Notes under the pieces: generated by a model
Database searches by the model: none
What the model saw: the letters and a program-made list of their open reading frames with translations, nothing else
Told to the model about the DNA's origin: nothing
Position numbers and translations under genes: made by a program
In this document: piece after piece, positions 5,089-11,581 of the stretch
Position numbering within the stretch: position 1 is the first letter of the stretch
Layout: the number at the start of each line of letters is the position of its first letter
NCBI GenBank assembly: GCA_036522615.1
Contig: DATDFN010000111.1
Location: 1 to 11,581 of the forward strand
Direction: 5' to 3'
Length of the DNA stretch: 11,581 nt
Source of the DNA: JAJPJQ01 sp036522615
Lineage (GTDB): Bacteria; Desulfobacterota; Binatia; UBA9968

Positions 5089-7358
5089 AAGCCGAGCGCA
5101 GGGAGCATTGGCAAAGCGAGCCACGCTTCGATCTGAAGGAAAAAGTCACCGGCCGCGCCAAGTATGTCGAGGACCTGCCTGAACTGCCCGGTCTCGCGTA
5201 CGGCGCGCCGCTGCTGAGCGCCTATTCGCACGCGCGCATCCGCGCGATCGATTCCTCCAAAGCCGAAAAACTCCCCGGCGTCCTCGGCGTGCTGCATCGC
5301 GACAAGCTCGAAGGATTGAATCCGCTACTGCCCGCGCCGCGCCACGAATTGCTGAAGCTCCGCGACGACGAGAATTTCATCGCGATCGACAAGGTCCGCT
5401 TCGACGGCGAGCTCGTCGCGCTGGTCGTCGCCGAAGACCTCCGCACCGCGCGGCGCGCGGCGGCGCTGATCGAAGTCGATTACGAGCCGCTGTCGCCGGT
5501 GTTCGACGCCGGCTCGGCGCTCGCGCCGGACGCGCCGATCCTGCACGAAGACCACGGCACGAATCTTTTGCTCGAAGACAAGCTCGAATGGGGCGACATC
5601 GAGCGCGGCTTCAAGGAAGCCGACCGTATATTCGAGGAGACATATACTTCGCCGGCGATGTTCCACCATCCGATGGAAAACATCGGCGGCTGCGTCGCGC
5701 GCTTCGAAGGCGACGAGATCGATCTTTGGGCCGGCACCAGCTCGCCGTTCCGCGACGGCGGCGAGATCGCCCATTTCTTCGGCCTGCCGCCGGAGAAGGT
5801 CCGCGTCCGCGTACCGTACGTCGGCGGCGGCTTCGGCTCCAAGATCGTCACCAACTCCGTGCTCGCCGCGCTTTTTCTCGCACGCAAAATTCGGCGACCG
5901 GTGAAGCTCGTGCCGACGGCGGCCGAGAGCTTCCGGCAGAATTCGCGGCACGCGATGGAATACAAGGCCCAGATCGGCGTCAAATCCGACGGCACGCTGA
6001 CGGCGCTGCGCGTCGACCTGCTGGTCGACACCGGGGCGTATACCACCGGCGGCGCCACCACGACGCACAACGCTGTCATTTCGGCGTGGGGCTGCTACCG
6101 CATTCCGCATTTGCGCATCCACGCCCGCTGCGCCTACACCAACAAAGTTCCGGCGAGCCACACGCGCGCCACGGGAAAAGTACAGACGACCTGGGGCGTC
6201 GAATGCGCGATGGACAGCGTCGCGCGGCAGATGGGCATAGAGCCGGTCGAGTTCCGACGCAAGAACGTGCTGCTGCGCGGCGACTTCGTCGCGAAGGGCA
6301 CCCCGAAAATGGACACCGATTATTACGCGCTCATCGACGAGGCGGTCTCGGCGATCGGCTGGGACGGCAAGACGAATGCGGCTCCGCAGGCGAACGGCCG
6401 CATAGTGCGCGGGCGCGGCCTCGCGCTGAGCCTGCGGCACGGCTCGCAAGGCGGCGGACGCGCGCACGCGCTCGCGACGATGGACGCGCGCGGCAACGTG
6501 ACGATGCAGCACACCGCGCCGGAGATCGGCCAGGGAACGCACACGATGATTCGCGTCGTCGCCGCGCGCACGCTGGAGATTCCCGAGAGCCAGGTGCGCG
6601 TCGCGCAGCCCGACACTGCGGTGCACTTGCCGTTCGCCGGCGTGAGCGCGCAGCGGACGACGATGCAGATCGGCAACGCGGTCGAGAACGCTTGCCAGAA
6701 TTTGAAAAGCGAGCTGGTCAAGATGGCTTCACAAGCCAAGGGCGGCAAGCCTGAAGAATGGAAGGTCGCGCAGGGCCGCCTCTGGCGCGCCGAGAACAGC
6801 TTCACGTTCCCCGAAGTCGTCAAGCTTGCCGGCGGCAACGCCGTGGTCAAAGCGATCGGCGCGCACAGCACGCCGCCGACGGCAAAGGAGTCCGCGTTTG
6901 CCGGCATGGACCACTGGGCGCCGAGCGCCGGTGCGATCGAGATCGAGATCGACCGCGAGACCGGCGAGCTCCGCGTGCTCAAGTTCGCCGTAATCGCCGA
7001 CGCCGGCCGCGCGCTCCACTATTCGTCCGCGAAGTCGCAGGTCGAAGGCGGCGCGGTCATGGGCTTCGGCCATGCGCTTTACGAAGAGGTCGTTTACGAA
7101 AACGGCCAGCTGATGAACGGCGATCCTTTTCAGTACCGGCTTCCCGTCATGGAAGACCTGCCGGCGGAATTTTACGCCGACATGCTGGAGAACGAGGACG
7201 GCCCGGGGCCGTTCGGCTCGAAGGGAATGTCGCAGACCTCCATCGTCACCGTCGCGCCGGCGCTCGGCAACGCGATTTTTGACGCGCTCGGCGCGCGCGT
7301 GCGGTCGCTCCCGATCACTCCGGAGAAAATCCTCAAGGCTTTGGGAAAATTGGAATAA
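5085..7358 (+). CDS. Second xanthine dehydrogenase-family molybdopterin subunit with altered catalytic residue (L2)
   Basis: This 757-aa protein is full length for the family and homologous to its upstream neighbour. Conserved parts include the KVTGRAKY start (20-27), YVGGGFGSK (245-253), PEIGQG (479-484) and the C-terminal PALGNAIFDALGARVRSLPITPEK. Two key places differ. The segment matching AFRGFG of the neighbour reads HTRATG (359-364; R361 kept). The segment matching KGMGEGG reads KGMSQTS (713-719), putting Q717 (codon CAG, 7233-7235) where the catalytic Glu should be. The protein may therefore bind cofactor but catalyse poorly, act as a structural partner in a mixed complex, or use a different mechanism. 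The start at 5085 is set by an ATGA overlap with the previous stop and by GAGGA 8 nt upstream. The next gene begins 33 nt after the stop. Family assignment is sure; activity is inference. Confidence 0.9.
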   Translation: MKAERREHWQSEPRFDLKEKVTGRAKYVEDLPELPGLAYGAPLLSAYSHARIRAIDSSKAEKLPGVLGVLHRDKLEGLNPLLPAPRHELLKLRDDENFIAIDKVRFDGELVALVVAEDLRTARRAAALIEVDYEPLSPVFDAGSALAPDAPILHEDHGTNLLLEDKLEWGDIERGFKEADRIFEETYTSPAMFHHPMENIGGCVARFEGDEIDLWAGTSSPFRDGGEIAHFFGLPPEKVRVRVPYVGGGFGSKIVTNSVLAALFLARKIRRPVKLVPTAAESFRQNSRHAMEYKAQIGVKSDGTLTALRVDLLVDTGAYTTGGATTTHNAVISAWGCYRIPHLRIHARCAYTNKVPASHTRATGKVQTTWGVECAMDSVARQMGIEPVEFRRKNVLLRGDFVAKGTPKMDTDYYALIDEAVSAIGWDGKTNAAPQANGRIVRGRGLALSLRHGSQGGGRAHALATMDARGNVTMQHTAPEIGQGTHTMIRVVAARTLEIPESQVRVAQPDTAVHLPFAGVSAQRTTMQIGNAVENACQNLKSELVKMASQAKGGKPEEWKVAQGRLWRAENSFTFPEVVKLAGGNAVVKAIGAHSTPPTAKESAFAGMDHWAPSAGAIEIEIDRETGELRVLKFAVIADAGRALHYSSAKSQVEGGAVMGFGHALYEEVVYENGQLMNGDPFQYRLPVMEDLPAEFYADMLENEDGPGPFGSKGMSQTSIVTVAPALGNAIFDALGARVRSLPITPEKILKALGKLE

Positions 7359-7391
7359 CCCGCATCAAGCGGTCCTGCGAAAGACAATCGA

Positions 7392-8798
7392 ATGCTACCG
7401 ACTTTTAAACTCCTACGTCCGACTACGGTCAGCGAGGCTGCCAGCGAGCTCAGGCGCCTCGGCGACAGCGCGAAGCTCTACGCCGGCGGCGCGGAGCTCG
7501 CGCTGCTGATGCGCCACGGCCTCGTCGATCCGGAATATTTTATCGACATAAAAAGCATTCCGGACCTCGGGCGAATCGCAGCCATCGGTTCGGCCGTGAC
7601 GATCGGTGCGTGCGCCACGCACCATCGCATCGAGCGGGACCCCGTAGTTCGCGCGCAGCTGCCGGCTTTCGCCTACGCCGAGTCGCAGGTCGCCAACATC
7701 CGCGTGCGCGCGCAGGGCACGCTCGGCGGCAACCTTTGCTTCAACGATCCGCATTCCGATCCGGGCACGGCGCTCCTGATCCATGAAGCCACGGTCACGG
7801 TGGCCAATGGAAGTGGGCGGCGGCAGATGCGGCTCGAGGATTTCCTCGGCGAGATGTATGCGACCGCGCTCGAAGCGGACGAGCTGCTCGTGAGCGTCGA
7901 CGCGCCGCTCCTGCCCGACGGATGGGGCAGCAGCTACCACCGGGTTCATCGCTATCAGCGGCCGACGCTCGGCGTCGCGGCCGCGGCACAATTCGCCGGC
8001 GGGCGAATCGAAGGCGTTCGCCTGGCCGTCGGCTGCGTCAGCGCGAAGCCGATGCGGCTGCCGGATCTGGAGCGCGAGATCGTAGGCGCCGATATACAAA
8101 ACGCGCGCCGGCTGATTCAGGAGAGGAAAGCTTACCTACGAGAGCTGCTGCAGCCCGTCGACGATCTACTCGGCTCCGCGGCTTACAAGCTTTACATGAC
8201 GCAGGTGCTGCTCGGACGCGCGCTGGAAGACATCGGAGAAAATAAACGTTTCAAGTTTCAATTTCCAAGTTTCAAGCAAGAACTTAAGATTTCCGTACCG
8301 AGACCTGAAACCAGAAACCTGGAACCGGAAACTCGCATTTCTGTTTCTCTGACCGTCAACGGCGCCGCGTGGGCAGGCGAGATCCCGGTCGAAGAGACGT
8401 TGCTGGACTTTCTCCGCCAGCGGCTGGAGCTCACGGGCGCCAAGCGCTCGTGCGAGTCGGAAGTCTGCGGTGCGTGCACCGTCCTTGTCGACGGCCTGCC
8501 CGTCAGCTCGTGCAGCTATCTCGCTTTCGAAGCGGACGGCAAGCCGGTCACAACCGTCGAGGGACTCGCGCAAGGCGACGAGCTCGATCCGCTGCAGCAG
8601 GGATTCATCCGGCATTTAGGCGCACAGTGCGGCTACTGCACGTCGGGACAGTTGATGGCGGCAAAGGCTTTGCTGCTGGACAACCCGTCCCCCGACCGCG
8701 AACAGATCGCCGAATGGCTCCGCGGCAATATTTGCCGCTGCGGCGCGTACGTCGGCATCGAAACGGCGATCAAAGAGGCCGCGACGGCGAACAAATGA
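7392..8798 (+). CDS. Fused FAD-binding and [2Fe-2S] subunit of a molybdenum hydroxylase
   Basis: A single 468-aa polypeptide carries two subunits that are usually separate. Residues 4-175 are the FAD-binding domain with AGGAELALLMRHG (31-43) and TLGGNLCFNDPHSDPG (110-125). Residues about 182-283 are the flavoprotein C-terminal domain. After a linker (about 284-315), residues 317-390 are a plant-type ferredoxin domain with C354, C359, C362 and C374. Residues 393-466 are the helical [2Fe-2S] domain with C413, C416, C448 and C450. All eight cluster ligands are present, so the protein can carry electrons from the Mo centre to FAD. No ATG or GTG lies in frame near the ferredoxin domain, so it cannot easily be made separately. 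The linker is encoded by a heptamer repeat array (8248-8331). No clear Shine-Dalgarno precedes ATG 7392. The gene overlaps the next one by 4 nt (ATGA). It presumably serves the two large subunits upstream. Confidence 0.92.
   Translation: MLPTFKLLRPTTVSEAASELRRLGDSAKLYAGGAELALLMRHGLVDPEYFIDIKSIPDLGRIAAIGSAVTIGACATHHRIERDPVVRAQLPAFAYAESQVANIRVRAQGTLGGNLCFNDPHSDPGTALLIHEATVTVANGSGRRQMRLEDFLGEMYATALEADELLVSVDAPLLPDGWGSSYHRVHRYQRPTLGVAAAAQFAGGRIEGVRLAVGCVSAKPMRLPDLEREIVGADIQNARRLIQERKAYLRELLQPVDDLLGSAAYKLYMTQVLLGRALEDIGENKRFKFQFPSFKQELKISVPRPETRNLEPETRISVSLTVNGAAWAGEIPVEETLLDFLRQRLELTGAKRSCESEVCGACTVLVDGLPVSSCSYLAFEADGKPVTTVEGLAQGDELDPLQQGFIRHLGAQCGYCTSGQLMAAKALLLDNPSPDREQIAEWLRGNICRCGAYVGIETAIKEAATANK
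8248..8331. repeat. Inverted array of degenerate heptamers inside the fusion gene
   Basis: The left arm has four 7-base units (8248-8275): GTTTCAA, GTTTCAA, TTTCCAA, GTTTCAA. The right arm has four units (8304-8331): CCTGAAA, CCAGAAA, CCTGGAA, CCGGAAA. The right units are near reverse complements of the left ones, so the arms could pair across a 28-nt loop (8276-8303). The whole 84 bp equals 28 codons and stays open in the gene frame, encoding about residues 286-313. Its composition is visibly poorer in G/C than the gene around it. This looks like an intergenic repeat trapped within a coding sequence. Confidence 0.65.
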
Positions 8799-9763
8799 AT
8801 AAGATCTTATTGATTTGTCTTCTGGCGGTATGCACGGTCGGCGTCGGAACGGAGAACGCTTGCGCGGCCGAAAAAATACGGATCTCCGTCTCCAGCCTCG
8901 ACGTCGCGTTTCTCACCAGCGGCGTCGCTTACAAGCGGGGATTTTTCAAGGAAGAAGGGCTCGACGTCGAGCTCATCCGCATGAACGCCAACGTCTCGAT
9001 CACCGCGCTCGCGACCGGCGACATCGACTACACGATGATTTTCGGATCGGTGGTGCGCGCAGCGGTGCGCGGGCTGCCGATGAAAGTCGTCGCGAGCTTC
9101 ATGGACAGCTCGACCCACGCGCTCATTGCCCGTCCCGAGTTCAGGTCGATCAAAGATCTCCGCGGCAGGACGCTGGGCGTCAGCTCTTTCGGCGCGACCG
9201 CTGACGTCGCCGCGCGTATGATGTTTCAGAAATCCGGCATCGACCCGGAAAAAGAGATCAAGATCATCGCGCTCGGCTCCGACCGCGCGCGCTTTACAGC
9301 GCTCAAGGAAGGCATCGTCGACGTTGCGGTCATCTCGCCGCCGGCCGACGTCGAGGGCAAGAAGATGGGCTTCAACGTTGTCGCCCGCGCCTACGAGATG
9401 TTCTCTTTCCCGTTCGTCGGCCTCGGCGCGAACAACAAGAAGATCAAGGAGCGTCCCGACGAGGTCAAACGCGCGATCAAGGCGTTGATCAAAGCGAACC
9501 GCTACATAACCGCCAATCGCGACGGCGCGATCCAGACGTTGGCCGAATGGAGCCGGTCCGACCGAGAGAACGCCGCAGCCTCGTACGACGGCACGGTAAA
9601 GGTCTTCAACGGCGACGGCAGCATTCCCGACAGCGGACTCAAGCTCGTGATCGACCAATCGCGCCAGGCGCTCAAGGTCGACAGGCCGGTCGGGCCTGAA
9701 GAAGTCGCCGACCTCGGGCCATTGAGAGAGGCGCAGAAAGAACTCGGCATCAAAGGACGCTAA
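8795..9763 (+). CDS. ABC-type periplasmic substrate-binding protein, NMT1/THI5-like (second copy)
   Basis: This 322-aa exported binding protein of the NitT/TauT type has a signal peptide at about residues 1-24 (MNKILLICLLAV core, likely cleavage after NACA). C13 lies in the hydrophobic core but is preceded by Val, so a lipobox is not convincing. The mature part shows GVAYKRGFFKEEGLDVELI (43-61), ATGDIDYT (73-80), IKDLRGRTLGVSSFGA (119-134) and IDPEKEI (149-155), the same lay-out as the first copy but clearly diverged. The frame is open further upstream inside the fusion gene. The start is placed at ATG 8795 because it gives the signal peptide and an ATGA overlap with the previous stop. The only Shine-Dalgarno-like sequence (AGAGG, 8774-8778) is too far away, so translation is probably coupled. 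It sits directly behind the electron-transfer subunit, suggesting its ligand is related to the hydroxylase substrate. Confidence 0.9.
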   Translation: MNKILLICLLAVCTVGVGTENACAAEKIRISVSSLDVAFLTSGVAYKRGFFKEEGLDVELIRMNANVSITALATGDIDYTMIFGSVVRAAVRGLPMKVVASFMDSSTHALIARPEFRSIKDLRGRTLGVSSFGATADVAARMMFQKSGIDPEKEIKIIALGSDRARFTALKEGIVDVAVISPPADVEGKKMGFNVVARAYEMFSFPFVGLGANNKKIKERPDEVKRAIKALIKANRYITANRDGAIQTLAEWSRSDRENAAASYDGTVKVFNGDGSIPDSGLKLVIDQSRQALKVDRPVGPEEVADLGPLREAQKELGIKGR

Positions 9764-9833
9764 TCGAGGCTACCCAACCGCGGCGAGTTGACCGCGCAGG
9801 GGTGGAAGCCGTAACATCGACCGTCAGGAGAAG

Positions 9834-9840
9834 AAAGGAG
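9834..9840 (+). promoter_or_regulatory. Strong ribosome binding site before the bicupin gene
   Basis: AAAGGAG lies 10 nt before ATG 9851, with another AGGAG at 9826-9830. This is the best ribosome site of the rightward array after that of the first gene. Together with the 87-bp gap (9764-9850) it hints at a separate translation, and perhaps transcription, unit. No clear -35/-10 pair or terminator was found in the gap. Confidence 0.55.
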
Positions 9841-9850
9841 ACTCAACAAC

Positions 9851-10939
9851 ATGCCCGAACCGAAAATTTCCGATAAGCAGATCGCGGAGAAGAAGAGCTC
9901 TTACCGCAAATGGATCGAGGCCGAGGGAGTGCCGCTCATCGAAGGCTTCTTCATGGAGGACATCAACGAGGTGCCGCTCAAACACTGGGCGCGCCTCAAC
10001 GCACCGGCCGTGCGCGTCTGCCTCGAAGGCACCGGCGAGACCAACGACGCTTACATCTGCGAGATTCCGCCCGGGAAATCGCTCAACCCGCAGAAGCACA
10101 TGTACGAAGAGCTCGTCTACGTGGTCAGCGGACGCGGCGCGACCACGATCTGGAACGACGGCGGGCAGAAGCGCACGTTCGAATGGCAGGAGGGTTCGCT
10201 CTTTTCCCCGCCGCTCAACACCAATTATCAGCACTTCAACGGCAGCGGCACGCAGCCGGCGCGCTATCTCGCCGTCACGAGCGCGCCGATTATGATCAAC
10301 CTGATCCACAATATCGATTTCATCTTCAATTGCCCCTACGTCTTCAAGGATCGCTTTAACTCCGAGGACGACTACTTTTCCAAAGAGGGAACCTGGTGGG
10401 CGGGGCGGGTATGGGAAACCAACTTCGCTCCCGACGTGAAAAATCTCAACCTGATCGAATGGAAGGAGCGCGGCGCCGGCGGCTCGCAGGTGCGCTTCCA
10501 GATCGCCGAGAATACCATGTGCGGCCATGTCTCGCAGTTTCCGGTCGGCACCTACAAAAAGGCTCACTATCACGGTCCGGGCGCGCACGTGATCATCCTC
10601 TCCGGCAAAGGCTATTCGCTCCTGTGGCCCAAGGGGCAGGAGATCAAGCGCTACAACTGGAAGCCAGGCAGCATGGTGGTGCCGCCGGGGGACTGGTTCC
10701 ACCAGCATTTCAATTCGGGCGCAACGCCGGCGCGCTACCTCGCGCTTCGCTGGGGCAGCAAGAAATACTACGGCATCATGGGCGAGGGCGGCGGCCAGAC
10801 CGACGTCGACATCAAACTCGGCGGCCATCAGATCGAGTACGAGGACGAGGACCCGATGGTGCGCCGCCTCTTCGAGGAGGAGTGCGCCAAGTCGGGCGCG
10901 CAGAGCCAGATGAACAAGTACTACAAGAAGTCGGCCTAG
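9851..10939 (+). CDS. Bicupin protein, possible metal-dependent dioxygenase
   Basis: This 362-aa soluble protein has two cupin domains arising from an internal duplication: YQHFNGSGTQPARYLAVTS (126-144) parallels HQHFNSGATPARYLALRWG (284-302). The N-terminal cupin keeps H83 and E87, but Q81 replaces the first His of HxH and Y126 replaces the later His, so its metal site is probably incomplete. The C-terminal cupin has H239 and H241 (HYH) and H284 in PPGDWFHQHFN, with A245 in place of the usual Glu and H246 next to it, giving a possible three-His site. Bicupins of this shape include gentisate dioxygenase-like ring-cleavage enzymes, but the ligand pattern does not match gentisate dioxygenase closely, so no reaction is assigned. 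The start is fixed by AAAGGAG 10 nt upstream. The third binding-protein gene follows after 5 nt, so the two are probably co-expressed. Confidence 0.85.
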   Translation: MPEPKISDKQIAEKKSSYRKWIEAEGVPLIEGFFMEDINEVPLKHWARLNAPAVRVCLEGTGETNDAYICEIPPGKSLNPQKHMYEELVYVVSGRGATTIWNDGGQKRTFEWQEGSLFSPPLNTNYQHFNGSGTQPARYLAVTSAPIMINLIHNIDFIFNCPYVFKDRFNSEDDYFSKEGTWWAGRVWETNFAPDVKNLNLIEWKERGAGGSQVRFQIAENTMCGHVSQFPVGTYKKAHYHGPGAHVIILSGKGYSLLWPKGQEIKRYNWKPGSMVVPPGDWFHQHFNSGATPARYLALRWGSKKYYGIMGEGGGQTDVDIKLGGHQIEYEDEDPMVRRLFEEECAKSGAQSQMNKYYKKSA

Positions 10940-10944
10940 ACTTC

Positions 10945-11581
10945 ATGTATTACTTTAAGGTTGCTTCGGCGCTCGTCGCATTCGCGACGATCTGCTGGAG
11001 CAGCCCGGCGTCGTCTCAGGCGCAGAAGAAATTCATCTTCGGCCTCGCCGGCAGCGGCGGCGGCGTCGATCTGCTGCACGTCACCAAGCGGATCGGCGCG
11101 TTCAAGCGCCAGGGCCTGGACGTCGACCTGGTGCTGTTTCAAGGCGGCTCGCAGGCGCTGCAGGCGCTGATCTCCGGCGAGGTCAAGATGATCAGCGGCG
11201 GCGGCGGCAGTGCGGCGCAGCAGGCGCGCATCAAAGGCGCCGGCAACATCCTCGTCGCGACCTACACGCCGACGATGCCGTACAGCCTCTACGTCAATCC
11301 GCGCATCAAATCGGCCAAAGACCTCCGCGGCGGTAAACTCGCGGTGTCGCGCTTCGGCAGCTCGTCGGAGTTCGCCGCGCGCTTCATGCTGAAAGGGCTT
11401 GGCCTCGACCCCGCCAAAGACGTCACGCTGATGCAGATCGGCAACCAGCAGGGGCGCTTCTCGGCCCTGGTGAGCGGCGTCGTCGACGGCGCCGTGATCG
11501 ACTCGCCGAACACGCTGCTCGCCAAGAGGCAGGGATTCGTCCAGCTCGCCGATGCCTCGGCCCTGGGACTCGTCTATCCGC
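10945..11581 (+). CDS. ABC-type periplasmic substrate-binding protein, NMT1/THI5-like (third copy, cut by window edge)
   Basis: The open frame begins at ATG 10945, 5 nt after the bicupin stop, and runs off the right edge after 212 codons with no stop. The protein starts with a signal peptide (MYYFKVASALVAFATICW..., likely cleavage near residues 25-27, SSQAQ-K). The mature part has GAFKRQGLDVDLVLFQGG (51-68), GEVKMISGGGGSA (78-90), AKDLRGGKLAVSRFG (124-138), LDPAKDV (154-160) and DGAVIDSP (181-188). These match the lay-out of the other two binding proteins, including the LDPxKDV step. Two glycine-rich turns (GSGGGVD, SGGGGSA) are specific to this copy. No good Shine-Dalgarno is present; coupling to the upstream gene is likely. 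About one third of the protein is expected beyond the window, judged by the lengths of the other two copies. Confidence 0.85.
   Translation, partial: MYYFKVASALVAFATICWSSPASSQAQKKFIFGLAGSGGGVDLLHVTKRIGAFKRQGLDVDLVLFQGGSQALQALISGEVKMISGGGGSAAQQARIKGAGNILVATYTPTMPYSLYVNPRIKSAKDLRGGKLAVSRFGSSSEFAARFMLKGLGLDPAKDVTLMQIGNQQGRFSALVSGVVDGAVIDSPNTLLAKRQGFVQLADASALGLVYP

Noticed and set aside
2737..5124. Very long minus-strand open frame (795 codons) opposite the first molybdopterin subunit
   Set aside because: It is a mirror of a G/C-biased gene: Arg-, Ala- and His-rich, no recognisable motif, and fully covered by a well-supported gene on the plus strand.
5325..6626. Minus-strand open frame (433 codons) opposite the second molybdopterin subunit
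   Set aside because: Same shadow effect; Arg/Ala/Val-rich with no domain, while the plus strand has clear family motifs.
8248..8331. CRISPR array
   Set aside because: The units are 7 bp, contiguous and degenerate with no spacers, and they run in opposite orientation in two arms.
8369..8794. Upstream extension of the second binding protein
   Set aside because: It overlaps the [2Fe-2S] domain in another frame, and the signal peptide begins at 8795.
7392..8798. CO dehydrogenase (coxMS with coxL) as the identity of the complex
   Set aside because: The large subunits lack the Cys-Ser-Phe-Arg active-site loop of CO dehydrogenase; L1 has AFRGFG and L2 HTRATG.

Overview
The window looks like a chromosomal fragment of a GC-rich, soil- or sediment-type bacterium. 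The coding style is strongly G/C at third positions, neighbouring genes are coupled by ATGA overlaps, and several orphan NMT1/THI5-like (NitT/TauT-type) periplasmic binding proteins are mixed with a molybdenum hydroxylase. That combination resembles uncultivated lineages such as Binatota/Desulfobacterota-like, Rokubacteria-like or Tectomicrobia-like bacteria. The placement is inference from gene content only; no marker gene is present.

Layout. Bases 1-50 hold only the first codons of a leftward gene, with a strong TTGACA-type promoter just upstream. Bases 51-347 are non-coding, with one stem-loop. A leftward 121-aa cysteine-rich zinc-ribbon protein lies at 348-713. An intergenic palindromic repeat (866-975) abuts the stop codon of a leftward 249-aa haem-oxygenase-fold (TenA/PqqC/CADD-like) protein at 980-1729. 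An 87-bp divergent intergenic region follows. A long rightward gene array then runs from 1817 to beyond the right edge: a secreted ABC-type binding protein, two tandem xanthine-dehydrogenase-family molybdopterin subunits, a single polypeptide joining the FAD subunit and the [2Fe-2S] subunit, a second binding protein, a bicupin, and a third binding protein cut by the window edge.

How the genes may work together. The Mo, FAD and [2Fe-2S] parts make a complete electron path for hydroxylating an (N-hetero)aromatic, purine-like or aldehyde-like substrate. The interleaved binding proteins suggest that small organic substrates are captured outside the cell, but no permease, ATPase or Mo-cofactor maturation gene is in the window. 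The bicupin could act on a product of the hydroxylase. The substrate cannot be read from the sequence.

The most unusual points are these. The second molybdopterin subunit has Gln where its neighbour has the family's catalytic Glu, and its FRGFG loop is altered. The flavin/iron-sulfur fusion linker is encoded by an inverted array of degenerate heptamers, 4 + 4 units, that looks like an intergenic repeat now translated as protein. Both leftward promoters sit so close to their start codons that leaderless transcripts are likely.
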